From Blastocystis hominis (taxonomy: Eukaryota > Sar > Bigyra > Opalinata > Blastocystidae): a stretch of DNA of 64,000 nt. The notes below the pieces were generated by a model. The model saw only the letters and a program-made list of their open reading frames with translations. It did no database searches and had not been told where the DNA came from. Location of the stretch: NCBI RefSeq assembly GCF_000151665.1, contig NW_013171815.1, positions 1,811,153-1,875,152 of the forward strand, in the 5' to 3' direction. Numbering within the stretch: position 1 is the first letter of the stretch; every line of letters starts with the position of its first letter. Shown in pieces: positions 11,570 through 20,667 of the stretch. A program made the position numbers and the translations under genes.

Positions 11570-13053
11570 TCACATCGCTACGCAACTATTCACCAGCGAT
11601 CGCAGACTCGTCAATTTCTGCGTCGCAAACACGGACGCGCCGTTCATATTCCGAACCGAACGCGCCAAACTCGCATCGATCCGACTGCATCGCTCGTCAA
11701 TGCTCTGCGCTTCGCTCGTCACCGTTCGACACGCCTGCAGCACCTCGTCAAAGATCGCAGAGCTGGTCACCGTCATTCGAAGCACGTCGTCACGCAATGA
11801 TTCTGTTTTCTTTTCCTTCCCGCTGATCTGGCGAAGCTGCTCCAGCAGCGTTTCGCACTCCGTTTTGCGTTTCGCTTCCGCCTCTTCGGCCTTCTTCATC
11901 TTTTCTTCGGCCTCGTTGATCTGCTTCTTCAACGCGTACGTCGTATCCACCAATTCGCGGATCTTTCCCACCTGCTCTTCCACCTTCTGGCTTTGCGCCT
12001 CTGCTGTTTTCGTCGCGTTTGCGATCTGCTCCAAGTAGTTCGAGATCGAAACGAGCGGGCTGTCTATCTTTCACGCTCGCTCGCCTCCCTCACCGTTGAT
12101 CAGCACGAAAAACGGATAACGAACTTCCTGTACGCGCTGCCGCACTTCGCGCAGCTCGTTTTCGGTCAGCGAGGGGCAGCGGAACGCCAGCAGAGAGAGG
12201 TGAGTGAAGCTAAATCGGGAGAGAAACAGCAGAAACTGAGAGATGGAGATCTGTTTGACGTAGGTCCCTGGCTATCAACGCGATCTAGACAATGGATGTA
12301 CAGGGAATGAAGAGCTGGCGCACGGAAGTGATCGCGTTGTTGCGCACCGCAGAGAGACCGTCGATGCAAAACTCGAAGTTTTCGAGCGAATCCGAGACGG
12401 TGATCGTCGAGATCGCGTGGTCTGTGAAGCTCAGAATCAGGGCAGGGACTTGCTCTGGAGATTGTGGCTTGTCTACGTCGAAAAACGGGCGAATTCGAAC
12501 AGGAAAAACGAAGATTGTCCAGCTGGATGCAAGGTCGATTTCGAATCGCATCGATAAAGCGCGATTTATTGCAGAGCGAGGGAAGGAATATGTCTTGAAG
12601 CTGTAAGTGGTCTGTTCCCTTAATGGAGTGGTAAAGGAAGGCGATCGCGTCTCCTTCGCGGAGACCTAACGATTGTATAGTGCTGAGTGGGGAGATCAGT
12701 CCGTTCTCGTTGAACAACGAGATTCGTTTATTCGTATTGAGCGCGTTCTACTCTCCACAAACCATCAAGCGATACTTCGAGATTTTCTATTATGAGACTT
12801 ATTTGCGAACTCTCTAGAGCTGACTGGGCATACATCTGCCCTGTTATCAAATCCACCAACACAATTCCTAGTTTCTATACAATATCTCTGGTCTTTGCTC
12901 CAGTACCTTCCCCGCAGAGTATGGCGACTTTGGAAGTGAATATGAAACACGATCATAGACATTCCCATAATCCTCAACAGGTTCCTTATTTGTTTCGATT
13001 ACATTTAATAAATAGTCATTGTTGAAGTTAAAAGATGACAGAGTTAGGTTCAT
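11570..13053 (-). CDS. Unrecognised protein with C-terminal coiled coil
   Basis: Not recognised. The start at 13053 (MNLTLSSFNF) gives an exon ending in SPYSAGK, a 32 nt intron, then KLGIVLVDLITGQMYAQSAL. Further exons include a hydrophobic beta-rich region (RFEIDLASSWTIFVFPVRIR), a segment AFRCPSLTENELREVRQR after a roughly 40 nt intron, and after a 30 nt intron a long heptad-patterned helix (NYLEQIANATKTAEAQSQKV onward) running nearly to the TGA. The middle exons near 12600-12760 are not fully resolved; one frame there reads SLGLREGDAIAFLYH, reminiscent of a ubiquitin-like fold. The coiled coil (about 150 residues) suggests a cytoskeletal or complex-assembly role, but that is inference. It is tail to tail with galactokinase. 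Confidence 0.65.
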
Positions 13054-13450
13054 ATCTACTTCTCGCCCTCTGTGTAGAAATCGCAAGTTTTTCAGACTTC
13101 CGGTAGATAGGCCTTTCGGATGTTTCTACAAAGATGAGAAAAACCCGCCAAATAAACGAATTACACTTAAAAACGTCATAGCCACCTGAAGGAAAGTATT
13201 CCGTTCCAGAACACGAAATTCAAACGGGTCTCCTTTCCATAGTAATGTGACGTTCATAATACAAAACAACAACTACTGAGTGAAAACAAACATGACTTGC
13301 TATTTTCTCTATCACTTCTGCTCTTTTTATTTTTCGATGGCTCGACAAGAGTTAAAAATGACAAGCCCGTTCCGAATCCTACACAGCTCCATCAATGATT
13401 TCCACCTTCTGCTCTGATTTTCGCTTTTCTATGCCTCAATCGCTTGGAAT
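13054..13450. other. Intergenic stretch between two minus-strand genes
   Basis: About 400 bp with moderate A/T content between the coiled-coil gene start and the RPP30 stop. I see no conserved coding path or RNA gene here; it should hold the RPP30 3' end and the promoter of the coiled-coil gene. Confidence 0.5.
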
Positions 13451-14370
13451 TCAAAAACTCCCGTGTTCCAACGCCTTCTGAGGATTTCGATGGATCGCTT
13501 CATTCGCCTTGTCTGCTGACAAGCCCACCGCCTTTGCGATTGTTATGTACTCCTGCGGGCTTCGCAATTCGATAGGATCCAGCGGGTTTCTATCTTCCAC
13601 GAATCATTCGCTCATTACGCTGAGAATAGCATGTTGTTTCCTCGTGAGAAGAGAAGGAGAAGCGGAGAAGCTGCAAAAAGAGCGCGGCGTGCTGAACGAT
13701 CTGAGAGATATCGCTCGACCTTTCACAACACACCTCGATAAGCAGGAGCGAGTTGGAACTCGAACATAGTTCCGTTTTTGATTGCTTTGTCGATGGACGA
13801 TTTGGAGTACGTAAAAGGAAGAGGGTCCACGAGAGGAATCTCGATGATGTCGATGAGTTTCTAGAATGAAAAAATCTTCAGAAAAAGCTACTGAAGAACA
13901 GGCAAATTCAAATCCCTCCTGGTTTTGCGGACGGAAAGACACCAAGTCATAGTCATTAATAAACGGTGAATTCTATCCATCAATCTACTACCAAACTCAA
14001 ACTAAAAGCTGGAAGTCTCTTCGATCTTGGATAGAATAGGACAGTCGAGTATACACCCTAAATTGTGTCGATTTATTAACTTTTGGATCTCGCAATAACG
14101 CGCTTCTTTGATGTTCAACATAGTAGTCGTGTACGACTGTCTTATCACACTTCTATCCCATGTGAGTTACGAAACGGTGTATCCTACATCCAGATCACAA
14201 TCAAGGGGTCTGTTTTCGACAACTGTTGTAAGTACGACAGCGCCAAACCCAACTACCTGTAAGATCGTTCAACTCTCAGAATTACGACTATCCAATTCGG
14301 TGACTACTTCCTGAACAGTGCTTTCATCAAATTCGCCGCTATTCACCGCAAAAAACGACTCAACAAACAT
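13451..14370 (-). CDS. RPP30: RNase P/MRP protein subunit p30
   Basis: Protein component of nuclear RNase P and RNase MRP, which mature tRNA 5' ends and rRNA. The exons join into about 240 residues across introns of 33, 35, 30, 31, 33 and 29 nt. The predicted protein aligns by eye with human RPP30 along its length: LDSLGFGAVVLTTVVENRPL (human HLGYSVVAINH region), FRVYTRLSYSIQD (human IKILTRLTIIVSD), NDYDLVSFRPQNQEGFEFAC (human LYDVVAVFPKTEKLFHIAC), IDIIEIPLVDPLPFTYSKSS, IDKAIKNGTMFEFQLAPAYR and ELRSPQEYITIAKAVGLSAD. This is a PHP-type TIM-barrel subunit. The start codon lies inside a TGTTTGTT octamer (aTGTTTGTTg), and another octamer ends 7 nt upstream of it. No single uninterrupted frame shows the family; it emerges only when the tiny introns are removed. 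Confidence 0.9.
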
Positions 14371-14376
14371 TGTATG

Positions 14377-14384
14377 AACAAACA
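14377..14384 (-). terminator. TGTTTGTT motif between Tim21-like gene and RPP30 start
   Basis: Exact octamer on the minus strand, 51 nt after the stop of the upstream gene and only 6 nt before the RPP30 ATG at 14370. Confidence 0.65.
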
Positions 14385-14435
14385 GCTCCCTATAAAGTTT
14401 CAAATTACGGATAAGTCTCAAGCTAAAGTACCAAA

Positions 14436-15105
14436 CTACTCTTCAATCGTCTCCGCAATATCATCCTCGTTTTCTAAATCGACCATCAATTGCCCATTCA
14501 TAATAATATAAAAATCCTCAATAGGGGACGCAGATCGCTTGTGCATCGACAAGTTTTCAATCTGGTATGTCCCATCTTGAGAACTCTTTCCAGTGAGCGT
14601 AACCAGATAATCTCCGTTGCTTCCATTGACCACGAAGGTTATGGACGCATTGCCATTACGCAATGAACCTCGCGCTAAGCCATAACTCTTAATCGGAGAA
14701 CCCAGTAAACGTTTTGCTAAATTGGAACGATTAATTATCTCGATTGCAGCCTTAAAGATGGACGACTTCTACAAATTATGACGATATCTGTAGGCGTACC
14801 TGAAGACTAGAAGAATAGTAAAAAATACCACCTGCGATTCCCAGGGATGCAATCACGCCAAAAATATAAAGGTAGGTGTTTGAATCGTTGTCTTCGGCTA
14901 CAGTAGAGAATTGACGGCAGCAAGGTTTCCTGATGATGTTATTTCTTAGCATAGCCGTTCTCTGAAAGTAGGTCACCTGCGTCCTTCCTTGCATCAGCAA
15001 AACCATAGTCCTCCGTGAAAGATAGGATCTTCGAAATAGAAGACTCACTCCCTGTAATGTGACGTTACCGATTCGAAGAAGTTTCGGAAGAACGGCAGGA
15101 TTCAT
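14436..15105 (-). CDS. Mitochondrial (MRO) inner-membrane protein, Tim21/Coa1-like
   Basis: Starting at the ATG at 15105 the protein opens with a basic, hydroxylated presequence ending around RKPCCRQFSTVAEDN, which looks like a mitochondrial cleavage site. One transmembrane helix follows (YLYIFGVIASLGIAGGIFYY), then a 31 nt intron, then an intermembrane-space-type domain: AAIEIINRSNLAKRLLGSPI, a beta-rich stretch (GNASITFVVNGSNGDYLVTL) and an acidic C-terminus. The pattern 'helix, LG-x-P-I, beta sheet' is shared by Tim21 and Coa1. Since Blastocystis is known to lack cytochrome oxidase, Tim21 (presequence translocase) is the likelier role, but this is inference. A further intron upstream is possible. 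Confidence 0.7.
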
Positions 15106-15417
15106 AAAATAATATAGAAAATAAGAGAAAATCAATTGCTCTCTCAACTGATTTTCTCTGTTTTTGAGTAATAATCCTGTTGTGATATTGGATAAATTTG
15201 CATTATGCTGGATTTGAATGATTCATAAAAAAACTAGAGATAGATACTTTACAGACAATTGAATATACTGTATCATTCCAGACAACCCCTTTGGCTGTTG
15301 GCAAAAAGAATACACATTGAGAAACTCAAGATTGCGTCTTAATGATTCCAGTTTCTTCTTCACTTCTCCAGTTTGTATGTTAGCTATAAATGCTATAGTG
15401 AAAAAGAAGGAATAGGA

Positions 15418-15489
15418 GCGTCAATGGTCTAATGGTTAGGATTCTACCCTTCCAAGGTAGAGGTCCGGGTTCAATTCCCGGTTGACGCA
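15418..15489 (+). tRNA. tRNA-Gly (anticodon TCC)
   Basis: 72 nt cloverleaf. Acceptor GCGTCAA pairs with TTGACGC, D arm GTCTAATGGTTAGGA, anticodon stem TCTACC/GGTAGA with loop CTTCCAA (anticodon TCC), T arm CCGGGTTCAATTCCCGG, discriminator A. No intron. The downstream T run can end Pol III transcription. Confidence 0.95.
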
Positions 15490-15532
15490 TTTTTATTATT
15501 CAACAAACACAAATCCATTTTGCTCAACAATT

Positions 15533-16819
15533 CTAAGCAATTTCTTCATACAATTGTTGGAGCGTTTTCGTCTCCTCCAACGCAGCACCAAATAACGTTT
15601 CCAAGGAAGCGGCATATCGCTCCATGTCCTCGGGCGAGAATGCAGGATAGCAATAAGTGCAGTGCAGATAGCAGCCGATTCCGGGAATCGTGAACGAGTG
15701 CAGGTTCAGTCCCCCCATGCCTGGCTGTCGCATCACGGTGGGCAGGAAGAAAAACTCCTTCAGCGCGAAGAGATTGTATTTCGCTTGAAGCTCCGTAACG
15801 CCCAGCGTACAGCCATTGAATGAGGCCGGAGGGATCAGCGAGAAGTCCTTGGCGCGACATATCGCAAAGAAGTCGTTCATCTGCTCCTCCTTCTCGATCG
15901 CCTCTTTCAAATGGCTTCGCAGCTCGCTGCAAAAGTCCCAGAAAGCTCGCTGCGGCTCGACCTGGCCTTCAACAAAGATCGTGTATGCGCCAACCACCAA
16001 ATCCTCCTTGGTGATGGGGCGTTGGAAACGAGCACGACCCACCGTTGTTGCAGGTGTGCCAAATCGGATGGTGGCAGGGAACTGCTTGTGAAAGAGAGCC
16101 ATCTGGCACAGAGCCATGCAAGCCCAGAGATAGCATTGGAAAGTACAGCCGTGCTTGCGGCAGCCTTCCAGAATACGGTTCATTCTGTCCTCGGGAATTA
16201 GTACCCGCTTGGTTCGGAAGTAGGAGGGACAAGACTCGCTGTCCTCGTGAAGGCGAATTGGAGCAGACCAAATCTCGCCTTTGAGATCTGAGAAACGAAT
16301 ATGGTTGGGCTCTTGCTCCTTCAGAATGATTTCGTTTTGGACAGAAACAAACTCACGGGAAGGAGGCAGAGGCTCCTGCGGAGAATCCAGGTAATGCAAC
16401 AGGTCCACAGCAACTCGAATAGAAGACAGAGCGTCCACACAGGAATGGCAGAAGCACCCAATGATCGCTGTGTTCGAGTGAACATCGTCGGCAATCACTT
16501 TGAAATGAGCAGTATCAGTACAAGTCGAGTCATTGCTGAAGTCGCAAACAATATGCTCAAATCGGTTGTGAAGCGACTCTACGTCAAACTGCTCCATCGA
16601 ATAATCCAAAATCGGATCGGTGAGTAACGAATCGACCAACACCATGTCTGTAAACGACTCTCCCTGTCGAATACTACATCGTAGATAGGGGTGTTTTGAA
16701 TAGATATGCTCCAGTGCATTTCGGACGTATTTCTCACTAAAATACTTATCCAGCACAATTGCCCAGCTCACAAACATTCTGCGCGTAAGCGCTTCGTACA
16801 TATTCACCTGATACTCCAT
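15533..16819 (-). CDS. CoA-dependent acyltransferase / condensation-domain-like protein
   Basis: A single intronless exon of 428 codons from ATG 16819. The fold appears to be the chloramphenicol-acetyltransferase superfamily (alcohol acetyltransferases, PapA-type and NRPS condensation domains). Evidence is an N-terminal segment with YLRCSI, the catalytic motif HSCVDA (HxxxDx) in GCFCHSCVDALSSIRVAVDL near residue 130, a central TFQCYLWACMALCQMAL segment, and a C-terminal GMGGLNLHSFTIPGIGCYLH containing an N-L-H variant of the DFGWG-type structural motif. The final Gly of HHxxxDG is Ala and the first His is Cys, while catalytic His and Asp remain. The substrate cannot be told; an alcohol or amine acceptor with acyl-CoA is likely. 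Being intronless between two tRNA genes in an intron-dense region makes lateral acquisition possible. Confidence 0.8.
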   Translation of the reverse strand: MEYQVNMYEALTRRMFVSWAIVLDKYFSEKYVRNALEHIYSKHPYLRCSIRQGESFTDMVLVDSLLTDPILDYSMEQFDVESLHNRFEHIVCDFSNDSTCTDTAHFKVIADDVHSNTAIIGCFCHSCVDALSSIRVAVDLLHYLDSPQEPLPPSREFVSVQNEIILKEQEPNHIRFSDLKGEIWSAPIRLHEDSESCPSYFRTKRVLIPEDRMNRILEGCRKHGCTFQCYLWACMALCQMALFHKQFPATIRFGTPATTVGRARFQRPITKEDLVVGAYTIFVEGQVEPQRAFWDFCSELRSHLKEAIEKEEQMNDFFAICRAKDFSLIPPASFNGCTLGVTELQAKYNLFALKEFFFLPTVMRQPGMGGLNLHSFTIPGIGCYLHCTYCYPAFSPEDMERYAASLETLFGAALEETKTLQQLYEEIA

Positions 16820-16909
16820 TGAAAAAGAAACCTCTTTCACTACAATGATAAAAATAAAAATAATAATAATAATGGTAGTAGTAAGTGAAGATTAGAAAAA
16901 TAACAGAGA

Positions 16910-16982
16910 TGCCCCCTCTGGGAATCGAACCCAGGACCTTCCGCTTACAAGGCGGGTGCTCTACCAACTGAGCTAAAAAGGC
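16910..16982 (-). tRNA. tRNA-Thr (anticodon TGT)
   Basis: 73 nt cloverleaf on the minus strand. Acceptor GCCTTTT pairs with AGGGGGC, D arm GCTCAGTTGGTAGAGC, anticodon stem with loop CTTGTAA (anticodon TGT), T arm CTGGGTTCGATTCCCAG, discriminator A. Three successive U-G pairs weaken the acceptor stem, which is unusual, but all conserved bases are present. Confidence 0.93.
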
Positions 16983-17032
16983 TCTACTAGAAAAAAGTCC
17001 ACTTTGCCTTTAACAAACAGGTAATAGTAGTA

Positions 17033-17594
17033 TCAATCAGAAAAGCACACATTGAATTCACTTGGAATGTATTGGACATACTCCTTACTCACAACGTTGA
17101 TAGGATGCGTTTTGTCATGGTCTGGGAAATCACAATATCTAGGTTTGATCGTTACGACAACCTTCATACCCCTTGAAATGCAGCCATTCTGATAAGCCTC
17201 CATTCAAATTGTACGCTTTTACTCCCTTCTTTAACTCTTCTTCCACAATTTTGGCAGAGCGCTCTCCTATACGCGAATAAAAGAAGGTTCGGATGGGCAA
17301 TTTTCCAAGATTTGCACTTCGATAACTCTCCTACTTCTTACTCGTTCCTCACATTGCTACAAGGGTTTTTGCATGACTGATATGGCATGAATCAAACTCC
17401 TCCTGTGAACGGCAATCTATGACGTGGATCAACTCGTTACTACGAGTGAAAATATCATAGAACTGCTCCATATCTATTTGTTGATCTTGCTGGAAGGTTT
17501 CTCGGATGGATTTCAGTCTTTCATCAATAGCAGCAAAGGCCTCTTCTTTTGACAAACTAAAATGTGAATTGATATTTGCGCTCTCTACCGTTCC
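17033..17594 (-). CDS. Rhodanese-like domain protein, probably inactive
   Basis: About 157 residues from ATG 17594, joined across introns of 32, 30 and 31 nt. An N-terminal helix (EEAFAAIDERLKSIRETF) leads into a rhodanese domain: ELIHVIDCRSQEEFDSCHIS (the conserved D-R and H-I motifs), then GERSAKIVEEELKKGVKAYN and LNGGLSEWLHF. The active-site loop reads FFYSRIGERSA where active rhodaneses have Cys-R-x-G-x-R-S, so the catalytic cysteine is replaced by Ser. This suggests a phosphatase-like or purely binding role, or a pseudo-enzyme. The C-terminal tail (YCDFPDHDKTHPINVVSKEY) has no family I recognise. Its start is 210 bp from that of the divergent NEK kinase gene. Confidence 0.88.
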
Positions 17595-17804
17595 ATTATT
17601 GCTCTAAAATATCTGCAATACTTTCTTCTGAGTTAAAAAGTGGAAGGAGAAAATGGTTCTTATTTTCGACAAGGGAGTTGTATATTGAGTGTGTAGATGA
17701 TGCACCATGAACAAAGACGAGATACCGAAGGTAATAGAATACAAAACGGGCTCTGCATGTTATTCACTGTAGTCACATGTTACTCAGTCTTGTTTCCATT
17801 TTGA

Positions 17805-18954
17805 ATGTTCAAATTTGATGTATTGAAAACAGTAGGCAGCGGTGCTTCAGGGCTGATACTATTGGCTCGTGAAAAGGAATCCCATCGTTTGTTTGCTGTC
17901 AAGAAATGCCAGATACCCGATCAGAGCAGTGAGTCTCCAGAAGTTCCTCATATTGAAGTAACGTTTTCAACTCTTTTGAAGTTTAGGAGCGGTATTTATC
18001 CAAATTGACCCATCCCAACATTGTATCTTGTATAGAATCTTTTACAGAGGGTTCTTCTTTTTATATTGTGATGGAATATGCGGCCGCTGGTGACTTGCAG
18101 AAGCTGATCAATCGGTTCGGTTCGGAAGGCAGGTTTATTTCGTTTGGAGTTTTTTATTTAGCTTTTTTGCCGAGTACGCAATTCGTTCCATCTTGTTTGA
18201 TTGTCTCAATGCATTGGGATGTGTTCATGACCATGGAGTTGTTCACAGAGATATTAAACCGTCTAATATTTTGCTTTTCTGTGACGGAACCGTGAAGATC
18301 TGTGACTTTGGAATCGCCCAGCCTGATCTTGAAACTTCACCAACCCAATGCAAGGGGACGTTGCAATACATGGCTCCAGAAATCATCAACAAGGGTAATT
18401 ATGAAAAGAGTGCTGATATTTGGTCTCTCGGCTGTGTGCTGTATGAGATCATGTGGAGAGAGCCACTGTTCAGTGAAGGATCCTATTCGGAAGTGATTGC
18501 GAAGATTGTCGATTTCAAATCCAAGAATTGGATCGAGTTTCCGTCGATCTACTCTACAGAGTTGCAGGAGATTGTGCGCTCCATGCTATCCATTGATCCT
18601 CAAGCGCGTCCGAGTGTTCATGAGTTGATGGAATCGGAATATCTAAAGAAAGGAGTTGATATGGGACGATCGATTGTTCAATACTATGCAGAACAGCAAG
18701 TGTTTGTCAATGAGGTGAAAGCATCGATCCATCATTTACGAAGTGAGGCTTCTAACGAAGCAGCTGAAGCAGAAGCAGAAACTGAAACTCAAGCACAAGC
18801 ATTTGTACAAGCTTTGGCACAAGAGCCAGACTATTCCAAACTATACAATCGACTTCTACTCGATTCTACCTACATTCAAAGTGCGATGGATGCTTTCGAA
18901 TCATGTAATGTATTGATAGAAAACAATGCATCAAATGTTTCAGGGTACAAATAA
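17805..18954 (+). CDS. NEK-like serine/threonine protein kinase
   Basis: Protein kinase of the NIMA-related type, usually linked to the cell cycle, centrosomes or flagella. Three exons with two 29 nt introns (before ERYLSKLTHPNIV and before FFAEYAIRS). All key elements are present: glycine loop VGSGASGLILLA, VAIK-type lysine in FAVKKC, hinge YIVMEYAAAGDLQKLI, HRD loop GVVHRDIKPSNILL, ICDFGIAQ, activation segment ending MAPEIINKG, and DIWSLGCVLYEI. The catalytic domain ends around residue 270 and is followed by about 90 residues with a Glu/Ala/Gln-rich helix (AAEAEAETETQAQAF). I call NEK because of the domain-initial position and overall wording of the loops; subfamily is uncertain. The TAA at 18954 converges with the next gene's stop 42 bp away. 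Confidence 0.88.
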
Positions 18955-18996
18955 ACGCAAAAAGTCATACAGCAAAAGCTTTCAATATCCCTTTTT

Positions 18997-20466
18997 TCAT
19001 GTAGCAGATTTCATTGCTTCCTTCTTAACAACCACTCGATTCTCCCCTTCTTCCTCGAATTGAATAAACAAATGATGGCGAACGCAGGTATCATCAAACG
19101 TGTGATGCTTCCACACCTACACTTCATTCCGCCCGCTTTCTCAGACCTTTTCATACGTCTGGTTCCACACCAGCAGTTCCTTTTCTTGCGAACGCCGAAT
19201 CACCACGCCATCATGCGAAAGAAACACAAAGGCGCGGTTCAATATTACATCTCCGAAATGCTTTTCGATCATTTTCCGCGCAGAATCGATCCGAGCCGAT
19301 CCGCGATCCACCGCGATCACTCCGAACGGCTCCGTTTTCCCCACGATATGCACCAAAATCTGGCTATCGCGCTGCTGCAGCCTGCCTGCCTTCATTCGAG
19401 TCGAGCCGAGCATCGATTCACTCTTGGGAAGCGGATAATAGCCCGACAACTCCACAGAATCGGAAGGTTTATAGTACAACGCAGAATCGGAGGCTCGGCG
19501 AGCCAGTCCCTCCACTGATTGAAAATTCCCGTTCCCCGAATTGAACTGAATCTCTCCATTCACAAATCCGAACTCTTCGCGAGACGAAAAACTTCCCCGA
19601 CCCGGAGGAAACCCGCGCGAATCGTCGTTTGGAGAGGAGAAAGCGGGCGACGGAGGACATTCTCTCCGGTACTGCCCATTCAGCTTCATCATATTCAAGT
19701 CAAAGGAGGGTGGCGGAGGTTTGCACATCGCATTCGCCGGCGCTTTCTGCAGCTTTTGCAACGGAAGCTTCCCGGATCGAGCGGGGAGAGGCGCCGGCGC
19801 GCCGGCCGCGCCTGGCTGCGGGTTCCACTGCTGGAGGGTGTTGGCGAGCGTGTTGGGAAGAATACAGGGCTGCGGAAGAGTTCCTGGCGCGGTGGCGGCT
19901 GGGGAAACTCCGGGAGCGCTGGGACCCGCGGAGGCGAGGGGGGCGACAGAGGGCGAAGGAGCTAGAGGGCAAAATGGGGGCAGAGAGCCTGCAGGTGCGA
20001 TGGGCAGAGAAGAATGGTCGCCTGTGCCAAAAGGGAAATGGGCTGGTTGAGGTTTGGCATTTCGGTTTTGACGAAAAGAAGGCTGCGCGTTATTTTCAGA
20101 CTTTGTCTGGCAATTCTTTTTACGCTTCGAAGCTGCCTTGGTTGTCGAAGAAGCAGAATGAGGACGCTTCGAAACTTCTTTTTCCTTTGGAACACACAAA
20201 GTAGGTGCGCAAGAGATATCTTGATTCGTTAGGTTAAAAGGCATTGATTTCTCTTGCGAATAGTTAATGTTAGCAACGGTACTTGGCAAAATTGTCTGTA
20301 GAGGTGGAATGGATGGGTCTATGATGCTCGGGTCCTGAAGTGACTGAGGCTCTTTATTCGAAGCAAACATTACTTCCAGAGTTGGGTCGATTTCATAATA
20401 AGCAGATCCAGGCAGCATGTCACTGAGTTCTCCCAAGGAGAATAGCTCATCTACGTGTTTTGACAT
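18997..20466 (-). CDS. Unrecognised protein, Pro/Ala/Ser-rich middle with a conserved-looking C-terminal domain
   Basis: Starts at ATG 20466 (MSKHVDELFSLGELSDML). The first 100 residues are acidic and could act as a short activation-type region. A basic cluster (ASKRKKNCQTK) could be a nuclear signal. The next 150 residues are rich in Pro, Ala and Ser. The last 100 residues look folded: SQILVHIVGKTEPFGVIAVD, HFGDVILNRAFVFLSHDG, and, after a 30 nt intron at 19117-19146, VWKHHTFDDTCVRHHLFIQF, ending at TGA 18997. Without that intron the protein would stop at 19141; removing it extends the reading frame by about 43 residues and gives a plausible beta strand. I do not recognise the domain; a nuclear regulator is a guess. 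Confidence 0.8.
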
Positions 20467-20667
20467 AAACACCGTTTCCTACTATCAAAAGGAGAGTGCG
20501 TTGTTTTTCTATCAGTAGCAAATGCACTCATTGAGTTTTAGAGGGGAATATTCCTTTTGGAATACAAAAGAAAATGACTAATATGGAGTTCTTGATAATA
20601 ATGATTATTATAGCAAATCTGAACGTTTGGCTCATTTCATATTTTATTTTCGAACAAAGAAGGAAAA

